Shown: positions 7,899 through 15,617 of the stretch, one piece after another
How positions within the stretch are numbered: position 1 is the stretch's first letter
Layout: the number at the start of each line of letters is the position of its first letter
Assembly (NCBI RefSeq): GCF_900002405.1
Contig: NZ_LK995517.1
Location: forward strand, 37,581 to 71,003
Source: Actinomyces succiniciruminis
GTDB taxonomy: Bacteria > Actinomycetota > Actinomycetes > Actinomycetales > Actinomycetaceae
Direction: 5' to 3'
Length of the DNA stretch: 33,423 nucleotides
Translations under genes and position numbers: made by a program
Notes under the pieces: model-generated
What the model saw: only the letters and a program-made list of their open reading frames with translations
What the model was told of the DNA's origin: nothing
Databases searched by the model: none

Positions 7899-8861
7899 AT
7901 GCAAGCTGTGATCGGGGAGGGCGCGGTTCTCCGCGGCTCTCCAACGCCAGAGTCATCGTCGCGCCCGACCCGGTCACGGCAGCACTCCCAACAGTTGCGC
8001 GAGTCTCTGGTAGCTGCGGCATTCCTGGCGCCGGCGGTCGTAGTCATAGCGGTGTTCGTAATATATCCGATGATATCCGCGGCATACCTGTCCCTAACAT
8101 CGTGGAGCGGATTCGGTACGCAACAGATCTTTATGGGGAGCGCGAACTATAGACGTCTGATTCATGACCCGGCCGTTATCAACTCCCTGCTGGTGACAAT
8201 CGTGTACGCCGCGGGCGTGGCAGTTCTGTCTGTGGTGTCGGGGATGACGATCGCGCTGTTGTTGGACGCTCCTATCAAGGGACGCGCCTTGTATCGCGGG
8301 ATTTACTTCCTGCCAACGGTGTCGTCGTCGGTCGCCGCGGCGATCATATGGAAGTACGTGCTGGATCCCTCGGGAATCTTGAACAAGGTTTTGGAATCGT
8401 TGGGGACGAACGGTTATGACTGGCTCGGTCACCGCTGGAGCGCGCTAACGGCGCTGATATTGCTCACCGTCTGGAAGAACCTGGGATTCAATGCAATCAT
8501 GTACCTGACCGCACTTCAGACACTTCCCGCCTCCTGCTACGAGGCGGCTGCGTTAGACGGAGCCGGGACGTGGAGGAAGATCAAACATATAACCATCCCG
8601 CTATTGCGACCGATGACGTTCTTCGTGGTCATTCAGGCTCTTATCACGGCTTTCCAATCGTTCGACTTGGTCTACGTGCTTACGGGAGGCGGTCCATCGG
8701 GCGGCACTGACGTACTCGGTATGCTGATGTACCGCACTTCGTTCCGGTTGGGTGACTTCGGTTATGGGGCGGCCATTGCGTTCGTATGTCTTCTATTGGT
8801 TCTCGGCGTGACCGCAGTGCAGTGGCGCTGGTCTGGTTCTGGTGAGTCGGATTTGGCATGA
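7899..8861 (+). CDS. ABC sugar transporter permease, MalF-like
   Basis: Inner-membrane permease of the binding-protein-dependent transport family, 320 residues and about six helices after a 40-residue cytoplasmic N-terminus. The cytoplasmic EAA loop reads EAAALDGAGTWRKIKHITIP, the site that docks the ABC ATPase. MalF-type features include YFLPTVSSSVAAAIIWKYV and the C-terminal TGGGPSGGTDVLGMLMY. ATG 7899 is preferred over GTG 7884, because GAAGGGA just upstream serves as ribosome site and the gene then begins one base after the binding-protein stop. It should pair with the next gene as a heterodimer. Confidence 0.88.
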   Translation: MQAVIGEGAVLRGSPTPESSSRPTRSRQHSQQLRESLVAAAFLAPAVVVIAVFVIYPMISAAYLSLTSWSGFGTQQIFMGSANYRRLIHDPAVINSLLVTIVYAAGVAVLSVVSGMTIALLLDAPIKGRALYRGIYFLPTVSSSVAAAIIWKYVLDPSGILNKVLESLGTNGYDWLGHRWSALTALILLTVWKNLGFNAIMYLTALQTLPASCYEAAALDGAGTWRKIKHITIPLLRPMTFFVVIQALITAFQSFDLVYVLTGGGPSGGTDVLGMLMYRTSFRLGDFGYGAAIAFVCLLLVLGVTAVQWRWSGSGESDLA

Positions 8862-8870
8862 GGAACAACC

Positions 8871-9686
8871 ATGAATGAGACACGGGTAACACGATGCGTG
8901 CGTCACGTTCTGCTTGTTGCAGGATCGTTCACGGTGGTGGCGCCATTCATCTGGATGTTATTGACGTCCGTGAAGAAGCGGTCAGAAGTGTTCACGACGG
9001 TGCTTCCGACAGAGTGGCACTGGGAGAACTACGTACGCGCTTGGCAGGCGGCACCCTTCGGGCGGTATTACCTCAACTCGATCCTAATGACTCTCGGTAT
9101 TGTCGTTGGGCATCTGGTCCTGGACTCGCTGGCGGCCTATGCGTTCGCCAGACTGAACTTCCCAGGCAAGAAACTGCTGTTCTTCGTTCTGCTGTCCACG
9201 ATGATGGTGCCGACCTTTGTTACCATTATTCCAGCCTTCTCAATCATCGTAACCCTGGGGTGGATCGACACTTATTCTGCGTTGATCGTCCCGCGCCTGG
9301 CGGATGTATTCGGGATCGTATTGCTCCGACAGTACTTCTCCACGATACCCATGGAGTTGGAAGACGCTGCGCGGATTGATGGTTGTAACAGGGTTCAGGT
9401 GTTCGTGAGGATACTCCTGCCACTGGCGCGTCCCGCCCTGGCCACGTTGACCATATTTGCAACGCTGTTCGCCTGGAACGACTTTCTATGGCCGCTGCTG
9501 GTCACGAACGGCGATGAGATGCGTACTATCCAAGTCGGCCTCACGGCATTCCAGGGGCGCTACGGCACATCATGGCATCTGCTGATGGCGGGCACATTGA
9601 TGGCGACGGTCCCGACCATCATAATGTTCCTGTTCTTCCAGCGGTCTCTTATCAGAGGGTTGACCTCGGGTGGGGTCAAGCAGTGA
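8871..9686 (+). CDS. ABC sugar transporter permease, MalG-like
   Basis: Second permease, 271 residues with six predicted helices. The MalG-type loop AARIDGCNRVQVFVRILLPL is the EAA motif that contacts the ATPase. ENYVRAW and YYLNSILMT are typical of the first periplasmic loop and second helix. The start lies nine bases after the preceding stop, with GAGGAA upstream. The last codons overlap the GTG start of the following hydrolase gene. No ATP-hydrolysing subunit is present in this cluster; related actinobacterial importers borrow a shared MsiK/MsmK-type ATPase, and that is inferred here. Confidence 0.88.
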   Translation: MNETRVTRCVRHVLLVAGSFTVVAPFIWMLLTSVKKRSEVFTTVLPTEWHWENYVRAWQAAPFGRYYLNSILMTLGIVVGHLVLDSLAAYAFARLNFPGKKLLFFVLLSTMMVPTFVTIIPAFSIIVTLGWIDTYSALIVPRLADVFGIVLLRQYFSTIPMELEDAARIDGCNRVQVFVRILLPLARPALATLTIFATLFAWNDFLWPLLVTNGDEMRTIQVGLTAFQGRYGTSWHLLMAGTLMATVPTIIMFLFFQRSLIRGLTSGGVKQ

Positions 9687-11131
9687 CGACGAAAGGTTAT
9701 GAAGTGGAATATGCGGCAGTAGCTGCAGGGGCTCGGCTCGACGCTCCGGTGTCGGTACCGCGGTGGCTTGAGTCTGCGGTCTTCTATCAGGTGTTCCCGG
9801 AACGCTTCTGCAACGGTGACCCTAGCAATGATCCGGCTTATGTCGAACCATGGGGCGGTGTGCCTACTCGCGAGAACTTCTTCGGCGGAGACCTTCAAGG
9901 CATTACGCAGCACTTGGATCACATTCAGTCGCTGGGTGCGAATGCCTTGTATCTGACCCCGGTGTTTACTGCTGGGACAAACCACCGGTACGACGGTGAA
10001 GACTACTTCGCGATCGATCCCGTTCTGGGCGGGGATACGGCTTTCAATGAACTCGTTGATGGGGCGCATGGTAGAGGTATGCGGGTAGTGCTCGACGGCG
10101 TGTTTAACCACTGCGGCTGGCATCACCCGTACTTCGAGGACGTGCTTGATAAGGGTGCCAGGTCTAGGTACGTCAATTGGTTTTTGGTCGAAGACTTTCC
10201 TGTCGTGTCCGATCCGGCACCAAACTATGAGACCTGCTCTGGGTGCGCCTATCTTCCAAAGTGGAATGTTTACAATCCGGAGGTGCGAGAGCACCACTTC
10301 CGGGTGGCCGTGCATTGGCTTGAGCGTGGAATTGACGGATGGCGGCTAGATGTTCCGTATTTCATTAATGATGTTTTTTGGAAGCGGTTCCGGAGCGTCG
10401 TGAAGGATCGTTTTCCGGATGCCTGCCTGATCGGTGAGGAGTGGCAGTCTCCGACGCGCTGGCTTCACGGTGACACCTTCGATGGGACAATGAATTATGG
10501 GTTGCGTGATCTGGCTCTGGATTACGCCGCCACGCGGAAGGCGGATGCCTCGGCCACGGCGCGTGCGGCGCTGGCGCTTCAGGACGCCATCCCGCCGCAT
10601 GCCGCGCCGGCAATGATGAACTTGTTGGGCAGCCACGACACTCCGCGTCTGTTCCAGGAGTGCGGCGATGATGTGGCAGCGGTGTGTGAGGCGCTTGCCC
10701 TGATGTTTGCGTTCCCAGGTGCGCCGATGATCTACTACGGCGATGAGGTCGGCATGCGTGGGGACAATGATCCGGGCTGCCGTGGTTGTATGTCATGGGA
10801 TCGGAACGATTGGAACCATGAGTTGTTGGCTGTCTTCAAGTCCTTTACGGGAGCGCGACGGGACTCGATGTCGTTGGGACGTGGACGCCTTGAGATCCCC
10901 TATGCTGTCGGTGACGTCATTGCGTTAAGGAACAACACAATGAATGGGACTACCACTACACTCATCAATCGAAACTCGGCGGCGACAGTGGTTCCCGGCG
11001 ACTTGATGCCGCCGCACGGGCGGGACTTGATGACGCTCGTTGGCGGTCGTTTCGCAAAACCGCCGACGGCGGTCGGTGACTGGTTGGTGGTTCCCGGAAG
11101 GTCTGTCAGGCTCGTTGAGGAGGTACGGTGA
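9683..11131 (+). CDS. Cytoplasmic GH13 glucan hydrolase, cyclomaltodextrinase/neopullulanase type
   Basis: Intracellular alpha-glucan hydrolase of about 482 residues with no signal peptide, expected to open cyclodextrins and cleave malto-oligosaccharides after import. WLESAVFYQVFPERFCNGD and FFGGDLQGITQHLDH are characteristic of the neopullulanase/cyclomaltodextrinase group. Conserved regions are LDGVFNH (137-143), GIDGWRLDVP with nucleophile Asp223, LIGEEW with acid/base Glu252, and GSHDTPRLF with the transition-state Asp. The N-terminal CBM34-type domain of classical members is absent; the catalytic barrel begins within 30 residues. GTG 9683 overlaps the permease stop in a GTGA arrangement; GTG 9704 with GAAAGG upstream is an alternative. 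It overlaps the downstream LacI gene by four bases. Confidence 0.85.
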   Translation: MTTKGYEVEYAAVAAGARLDAPVSVPRWLESAVFYQVFPERFCNGDPSNDPAYVEPWGGVPTRENFFGGDLQGITQHLDHIQSLGANALYLTPVFTAGTNHRYDGEDYFAIDPVLGGDTAFNELVDGAHGRGMRVVLDGVFNHCGWHHPYFEDVLDKGARSRYVNWFLVEDFPVVSDPAPNYETCSGCAYLPKWNVYNPEVREHHFRVAVHWLERGIDGWRLDVPYFINDVFWKRFRSVVKDRFPDACLIGEEWQSPTRWLHGDTFDGTMNYGLRDLALDYAATRKADASATARAALALQDAIPPHAAPAMMNLLGSHDTPRLFQECGDDVAAVCEALALMFAFPGAPMIYYGDEVGMRGDNDPGCRGCMSWDRNDWNHELLAVFKSFTGARRDSMSLGRGRLEIPYAVGDVIALRNNTMNGTTTTLINRNSAATVVPGDLMPPHGRDLMTLVGGRFAKPPTAVGDWLVVPGRSVRLVEEVR

Positions 11132-12210
11132 CGCCGCGTGCTCCGCGGGCGACGATGAAGGACGTTGCCGAGCGGGCGGGTGTTTCGACGTCGGCGGTCT
11201 CCTTCGCGTATAACAATCCAGGTCGTCTGGCTCGTAGCACGGTTGAGCAGATACATAAGGCGGCCGAAGAACTCGGATATGTGAGAGATCCGGCGGCGCG
11301 GATGCTCAGGACCCGCACCACGAGAAACATGGGCCTACTGCTGCCGCAGCCCATCGATGACATTTTCGCGAATCCGTACTATGCCGAACTCATCGCGGGC
11401 ATCGGCCAGGTCTGTACTCGTGAGGGGATGTTCCTCCTGCTGATCCCGCCGTTGAAGGGCTCTTTGGCGGAGTCCGTCCCTGTGTCCGTGGTCGATGGCT
11501 TTCTCGTGGTCGGTATCGAGCGCGACAGGAGCGAGATCAGGGCCATCCAACGGCAACAAATGCCGTTTGTTGTCATAGACGGTGACCCGTTGGCTGAGGT
11601 GCCGGCGGTCGGGCTCGATGAGGTCGAGGCAACGGGGGAGGTCACCCGGCACTTACTTGACCTTGGGCACCGCGATATTCAGGTACTCGCCTTCGAGTCT
11701 GGACAGGATGCCGGCCCTAGTGGTTGGCATGGAACGCTGCTGCGGCGGTACGAGGGTGTCCGTGAGGCGATCGAAGATCGTGGGCTTACGAGCAACGTGA
11801 GGTTGCGCGTGACGGAGCTACCCTGCACGCGCGAGGCAGGCAGCCACTGGGTACGTAGGATCTGGGAGTCTGGGGATCGTCCGTCGGCGTTCCTGTGCTT
11901 CTCTGATGTAATCGCTCTCGGCGCGCTGGACGCTTTGAACGAGCATGGTGTGGATGTGCCGGGAGAGGTTTCGGTCACGGGCTTCGACGACATTCCCGAG
12001 GCGCGGTGGGCGCGTCCGAGCCTGACCACAGTGCGGCAGTCCATCCGTACTAAAGGACGTTTGGCGGCCGACAGGTTGGTCGACGCCATCGCAGCGAACC
12101 GGACTCCGGATGAGTCCTTTACTCTGCCTGAGCACCAGACGATTCACGGCAGTCTGGTGGTCAGAGACTCTTCCGGGCCTGCTCAGAGCCATCGGCATGT
12201 CGGTGACTAG
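11128..12210 (+). CDS. LacI-family repressor of the glucan operon
   Basis: DNA-binding regulator of 360 residues. The N-terminal helix-turn-helix reads TMKDVAERAGVSTSAVSFAYNNPGRL, followed by the hinge segment EELGYVRDPAARMLRTRTT. The periplasmic-binding-like sensor domain shows NPYYAELIAGI, VDGFLVVGIERDR, AFLCFSDVIALGALDALNEHG and DVSVTGFDDIPEARWARPSLTTVRQS. The start GTG overlaps the hydrolase stop (GTGA, 11128-11131), so it is the last gene of the operon and would be autoregulated. Likely ligand is maltose, a malto-oligosaccharide or a cyclodextrin. Likely targets are the two overlapping promoters at 6502-6554. Ligand and operator are inferences. Confidence 0.9.
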   Translation: MTPRAPRATMKDVAERAGVSTSAVSFAYNNPGRLARSTVEQIHKAAEELGYVRDPAARMLRTRTTRNMGLLLPQPIDDIFANPYYAELIAGIGQVCTREGMFLLLIPPLKGSLAESVPVSVVDGFLVVGIERDRSEIRAIQRQQMPFVVIDGDPLAEVPAVGLDEVEATGEVTRHLLDLGHRDIQVLAFESGQDAGPSGWHGTLLRRYEGVREAIEDRGLTSNVRLRVTELPCTREAGSHWVRRIWESGDRPSAFLCFSDVIALGALDALNEHGVDVPGEVSVTGFDDIPEARWARPSLTTVRQSIRTKGRLAADRLVDAIAANRTPDESFTLPEHQTIHGSLVVRDSSGPAQSHRHVGD

Positions 12211-12247
12211 TCCCTCGGCTTTGTGTTTTGCAGCGCAACATCTCACC

Positions 12248-12276
12248 TTGAAACACCGCACCGACTCAGCCAGGCT
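12248..12276 (+). promoter_or_regulatory. Promoter TTGAAA-17-CAGGCT, leaderless
   Basis: TTGAAA (12248-12253) and CAGGCT (12271-12276) are separated by 17 bases and end six bases before ATG 12283. This is the best -35/-10 pair among the leaderless promoters in the window and fixes the start of the phosphatase gene. Confidence 0.6.
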
Positions 12277-12282
12277 CCTGCC

Positions 12283-12999
12283 ATGATCGCACAACTCGGC
12301 TCTGCAAAGCCCAACGCGACCGACACCCCAGCGGCCCCCAACCCGACTGACCTCCCGGTCGCGGTTGATTGGCCGGCTGACGCCGCACGACGTCTGCCTG
12401 TGCCGCGCGATCCGGCTGCCGCCTACCAAGTGGTGATGGTGTGTACCGGCAATATCTGCCGCTCCGCCATGGCCGAGGTCGTGCTCCTCGACCGCCTGCT
12501 CGCGGCCGACGTCCCCACCGGCGGGCCCGGCAGCGTCGTCGTCACCTCTGCGGGCGTCTCCGACGAGGAGTCCGGTAACCCCATGGACCCCCGCGCCCGG
12601 CGCATCCTGACCGAAAGTGGCTACGGCGTCGGCGCAGATCCGGCCGCGCGCGCCACCGCGGCCGCAATTGCCGAGCACGCCGCCCACCACATCGCCGACG
12701 CCGAACTGCGCCGGGCCGACCTCATACTGGCCATGACCAGCGCCCACCGGCGTGTCTTGACGCGCCGCAGCGAGCGCCTCGGCGTCGATCCCGCACGCAT
12801 CCGCATGTTCCGCGAGTACGACCCGACGGCGGCGGCAGGCACGCCCGGCGCACCCGGACACGCGGCAAACCTGGACGTGCCCGACCCCTGGTACGGCACC
12901 ATGGCCGACTTCGTCGACACCCTCGCCGTCGTCGAACGCGTCAGCGACGCCCTGGCCCCCGCACTCGCGGAGCTGGTGGGAGCGGCCGGGGCACGGTGA
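12283..12999 (+). CDS. Low-molecular-weight protein tyrosine phosphatase
   Basis: Protein of 238 residues that hydrolyses phosphotyrosine. The phosphate-binding loop VCTGNICRSAMAE gives the C-X5-R signature with nucleophile Cys54 and Arg60, and DVPDPWYG near residue 201 supplies the general acid Asp. The fold continues to the usual C-terminal helix. Length exceeds the ~150-residue family norm because of a 45-residue Pro/Ala-rich N-terminal extension. The ATG is chosen from a leaderless promoter six bases upstream; GTG 12223 would lengthen the extension by 20 residues. GC-rich codon use resumes here after the carbohydrate island. Substrate is unknown; actinobacterial homologues act in signalling or surface polysaccharide control. 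Confidence 0.85.
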   Translation: MIAQLGSAKPNATDTPAAPNPTDLPVAVDWPADAARRLPVPRDPAAAYQVVMVCTGNICRSAMAEVVLLDRLLAADVPTGGPGSVVVTSAGVSDEESGNPMDPRARRILTESGYGVGADPAARATAAAIAEHAAHHIADAELRRADLILAMTSAHRRVLTRRSERLGVDPARIRMFREYDPTAAAGTPGAPGHAANLDVPDPWYGTMADFVDTLAVVERVSDALAPALAELVGAAGAR

Positions 13000-13031
13000 G
13001 CGGCCCCGCTGTGCGCGGGCCGGCCGAGCGC

Positions 13032-14231
13032 TCAGCCCAGCCGCTCGGACAGCCAGCCGGTGAGCGTGGACAGATACTCCTCGCGCACGGGGGAGGGCGA
13101 CAACACCAGGTCGTGCACGCCGCCGGGGATCTGCACCACGGTGACGTCCTCGCCCAGGAACCGCGACCGCTCCACGATCTGCTCCACCGACAGCACCGTG
13201 TCGCACCGCAGCGCCTCCTGGCGCGAAATACCCGGGCCGCCCGACGCCGTCGAGCAGCACACCAGCACCGGCACGTCGATACCGAGCCCATGGTGCACTT
13301 CCCGCTGCAGGCGGCGGATACCCGCCAGGAACCCCGCCCGCACCGGGAACGACGGCGAGGGCTTCAGTGCCAGGTCCCAGTCCCACTCCCCGCCCCAGCG
13401 GCGGTGCAGGGTGCGGGCGTAGATGTCCACCTCGATGGGGCCCGGATCCGTATCCACGGGGACGGTGGTGGCGGCGTCGGTGCCGGCCTGTTGTCGAGAG
13501 CCCGCCGGTGCGCCCTCGGTGCGCGACTCGGATGGGGCGGCTTCGGCCGGTTCGAGCGCCTTGAGCTCCGCGGGGTTGTCGATGATGCGGTCGGGGTCGC
13601 GGCGCGAGAGCAGATCGACGAGGGCCGAGCCGTAGGAGCGCACCAGGCCGGAGGAGTTCAGTTGCAGCCACGGGGAGTTCAGCGTGACCGCCTCGACCGA
13701 CCCGGGGTGGTCTCCGGCCCAGATGACGGCTTGCAGCCCGCCGGTGGAATGCCCATTGAGCACCACCGTGGAGTGGCCGTGCTCGCTGCGGATGATCCGC
13801 AGTGCCTCGGCGATCTCCTCGTCGTGCACGCGCAGGTCGCGCACGTCGTGAGGGGACCAGTAGCCCACGCCCGCCCGACCGCAGGCGCGCAGGTCCAATG
13901 CGTAGAACTCGTATCCGGCGTCAAAAAACGCGTCGGCCAGCCAGGTTTGGAAGAAATAGTCGTTGCGACCGTGCAGGTACAGCACTGCGCGCTCATGCCG
14001 GGGTGTGCCCGGCCGCCCGTCGGGGCCCGGAGCCGGCACGGCCCCCCTTTGGTGGACGAGCACGGCGTGGTCCGCGCCCGGGGCGGCGGGGGAGTCGGTG
14101 ACGGGAATGGTGCGCGCGACCCACGGCTCGCCCAGGATGTCGGGCACCGTCTCCGGCAACGGTTCCGGAGCCGACGCGGCTCCGGCAGGTGATGGGTGGC
14201 CGAGCGGGTCCGGCGTCGTTGTGGATGCCAT
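13032..14231 (-). CDS. Alpha/beta hydrolase (lysophospholipase/serine aminopeptidase S33 type)
   Basis: Cytoplasmic hydrolase of 399 residues. The first strand and oxyanion segment read AVLYLHGRNDYFFQTWLADAF, followed by YEFYALDLRACGRA and the nucleophile elbow VVLNGHSTGGLQ with Ser162. A C-terminal VVQIPGGVHDLVLSP places the catalytic His at about 373. A region of about 60 residues rich in Asp, Pro and Ala (around 220-265) lies in the cap domain. Substrate cannot be deduced; monoacylglycerol, lysophospholipid or a small ester are options. The start has CAGGAT six bases upstream, fitting the leaderless pattern. It converges on the phosphatase gene and diverges from metN. Confidence 0.85.
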   Translation of the reverse strand: MASTTTPDPLGHPSPAGAASAPEPLPETVPDILGEPWVARTIPVTDSPAAPGADHAVLVHQRGAVPAPGPDGRPGTPRHERAVLYLHGRNDYFFQTWLADAFFDAGYEFYALDLRACGRAGVGYWSPHDVRDLRVHDEEIAEALRIIRSEHGHSTVVLNGHSTGGLQAVIWAGDHPGSVEAVTLNSPWLQLNSSGLVRSYGSALVDLLSRRDPDRIIDNPAELKALEPAEAAPSESRTEGAPAGSRQQAGTDAATTVPVDTDPGPIEVDIYARTLHRRWGGEWDWDLALKPSPSFPVRAGFLAGIRRLQREVHHGLGIDVPVLVCCSTASGGPGISRQEALRCDTVLSVEQIVERSRFLGEDVTVVQIPGGVHDLVLSPSPVREEYLSTLTGWLSERLG

Positions 14232-14237
14232 GGCTGC

Positions 14238-14243
14238 ATCCTG
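14238..14243 (-). promoter_or_regulatory. -10 box CAGGAT for the hydrolase
   Basis: Minus-strand CAGGAT sits six bases before ATG 14231; there is no Shine-Dalgarno. The upstream promoter region abuts the 99-bp palindromic repeat at 14267. Confidence 0.45.
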
Positions 14244-14266
14244 TCACGGACGGCGACGATCGGTGG

Positions 14267-14365
14267 CACACGAGTTCCTGTCGGATACACGAGTTTTGGA
14301 GGTTTGCACGTGTCCTGCACCTGCAAACCTCCAAGACTCGTGTTCATGGCACAAACTCGTGTACG
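14267..14365. repeat. 99-bp nested palindromic repeat, copy A
   Basis: Intergenic element with about 80% identity to copy B at 22066-22164, both 99 bp by my manual alignment. The core is a hairpin with 22-base arms (14287-14308 and 14322-14343) matching at 21 positions and a 13-base loop. Outside the core, ACACGAGTT at the left end and AACTCGTGT at the right end repeat the tips of the hairpin, so the motif occurs twice direct and twice inverted. It lies between the divergent hydrolase and metN promoters. Confidence 0.85.
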
Positions 14366-14399
14366 CGCAGTGATGCGCGCGTCGTTTTCGACCGTCGGC

Positions 14400-14429
14400 T
14401 TGCTCCGGGCCCCGCCCGCCGCCTAACGT
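14400..14429 (+). promoter_or_regulatory. Probable metNIQ promoter
   Basis: TTGCTC (14400-14405) and TAACGT (14424-14429) with an 18-base spacer would start RNA near 14436, just before the riboswitch's first stem strand. Confidence 0.5.
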
Positions 14430-14438
14430 AGGCACCGA

Positions 14439-14523
14439 CCATCCAGAGCAACCGAGAGACCTGGCTCATCGACGTTGCAGCAACCCCCGTTCGCGGTGAG
14501 GGTGCTACCGCCAGGACCGATGG
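14439..14523 (+). promoter_or_regulatory. SAM-responsive riboswitch (S-box, SAM-I type) upstream of metN
   Basis: The leader contains the S-box hallmarks in order: CCAGAG, GAGAGACCTGGCTC, GCAGCAACC, then GGGTGCTACC and CCAGGACCGATGG. The closing stem P1 pairs CCATC (14439-14443) with GATGG (14519-14523). The last bases of P1 overlap the Shine-Dalgarno GGAGG (14522-14526) of metN, so SAM binding would hide the ribosome site directly. This is a translational switch with no terminator needed. Class assignment is by motif recognition, without a covariance-model score. Confidence 0.85.
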
Positions 14524-14531
14524 AGGACCAC

Positions 14532-15617
14532 GTGACGCAATCACCTGCATCCGCGGCACCCGCTTCGGCGGGGGCCGACGGCGCGGAGTCGCCAGCCGGC
14601 GCCGTACAGGCCGCGCCCCCGGAACCCATGATTTCCCTGCGCGACGTGCACAAGGTGTACAAGCTCCCGGGCGGTAACACGGTGCGCGCCCTCGATGGGG
14701 TGAACCTGGACGTGCACGCCGGCTCCATCCACGGCATCGTCGGCACCTCCGGCGCCGGCAAGTCCACGCTGGTGCGCTGCCTGACCAGCCTGGAGCGCCC
14801 CACCTTCGGGGAGGTGCGCGTCGCCGGCAAGAACATGACCGACCTGTCCGCCCGTGACCTGCGCGAGGCCCGCCGCGCCATCGGCATGGTCTTCCAGCAC
14901 GCCAACCTGCTCGACTCGCGCACCACCGCCCAAAACGTTGCCTACCCGCTGGCACTGGCCGGCGTGCCCAAGGGACAGCGCCACGAGACGGTCGCCCGCA
15001 TGCTCGACCTGGTGGGCCTGGCCGACCGCGGCTCCTCCTACCCCGCCCAGCTCTCCGGCGGCCAGCAGCAACGCGTCGGCATCGCCCGCGCGCTCGCGGA
15101 CCAGCCCTCCGTGCTGCTGTGCGACGAGCCCACCAGCGCCCTGGACCCGGAGACGACCCGCCAGATCCTGGGTCTGATCCGGGACGTGCGTGATCGCCTC
15201 GGCGTCACCGTCGTGATCATCACCCACGAGATGAGCGTGGTGCGGCAGATCTGCGACTCCGTCAGCCTGCTTCAGGCCGGCCGCGTCGTCGAGTCCGGGC
15301 CGATCGAGAAGGTCGTCTCCGACGTCGACTCCCGGCTCTCCCACGAACTCGTCCCCACCCCGGAGATCCCCGACGGGGAGCTCGCCGACGGCGCTGTGAT
15401 CATCGACGTCGCGCTCACCTCCCACCCCGGCCAGCCCGCCGCCGCCCAGGTACTCTCGCTCGCCGCCGAGCGGGGCGCCGACGTCGCCGGTGGGCTGTTC
15501 GAGACCCTCGGCACCGCCCAGGTCGGCCGCCTGGCGCTCACCATCCCCGCCGACCAGGCGCAGGGCGCACTGACCGCCCTGCGTGAGGCGGGCGTCACCG
15601 CGGAGGTGCGCGCATGA
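14532..15617 (+). CDS. metN: Methionine ABC transporter ATP-binding protein MetN
   Basis: ATPase subunit of the D-/L-methionine importer, 361 residues. Walker [10 protein letters not shown] (71-79), Q-loop [13 protein letters not shown], signature LSGGQQQR, Walker [13 protein letters not shown] and the H-loop ITHEMSVV are all present. A C-terminal NIL-type domain (about 270-361) is the regulatory domain that binds methionine in MetN for transinhibition. GTG 14532 is chosen because GGAGG ends five bases before it; the earlier ATG 14520 lies within the riboswitch's closing stem. A 32-residue Ala/Pro-rich N-terminal extension precedes the usual start [11 protein letters not shown]. It overlaps metI by four bases (ATGA). 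Expression is predicted to fall when SAM is plentiful. Confidence 0.92.
   Translation: MTQSPASAAPASAGADGAESPAGAVQAAPPEPMISLRDVHKVYKLPGGNTVRALDGVNLDVHAGSIHGIVGTSGAGKSTLVRCLTSLERPTFGEVRVAGKNMTDLSARDLREARRAIGMVFQHANLLDSRTTAQNVAYPLALAGVPKGQRHETVARMLDLVGLADRGSSYPAQLSGGQQQRVGIARALADQPSVLLCDEPTSALDPETTRQILGLIRDVRDRLGVTVVIITHEMSVVRQICDSVSLLQAGRVVESGPIEKVVSDVDSRLSHELVPTPEIPDGELADGAVIIDVALTSHPGQPAAAQVLSLAAERGADVAGGLFETLGTAQVGRLALTIPADQAQGALTALREAGVTAEVRA

Noticed and set aside
11818-13671. A 617-residue minus-strand open frame
   Set aside because: It runs across the LacI and phosphatase genes and part of the hydrolase in another frame, with low-complexity Arg/Gly composition. The real genes have clear motifs.
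14267-14365. Copy A as the terminator of metN or the hydrolase
   Set aside because: It lies upstream of both divergent genes, not downstream, and has no T tract.
14520-14522. ATG 14520 as the metN start
   Set aside because: It lies inside the 3' strand of the riboswitch's closing stem and has no ribosome site; GTG 14532 has GGAGG five bases upstream.
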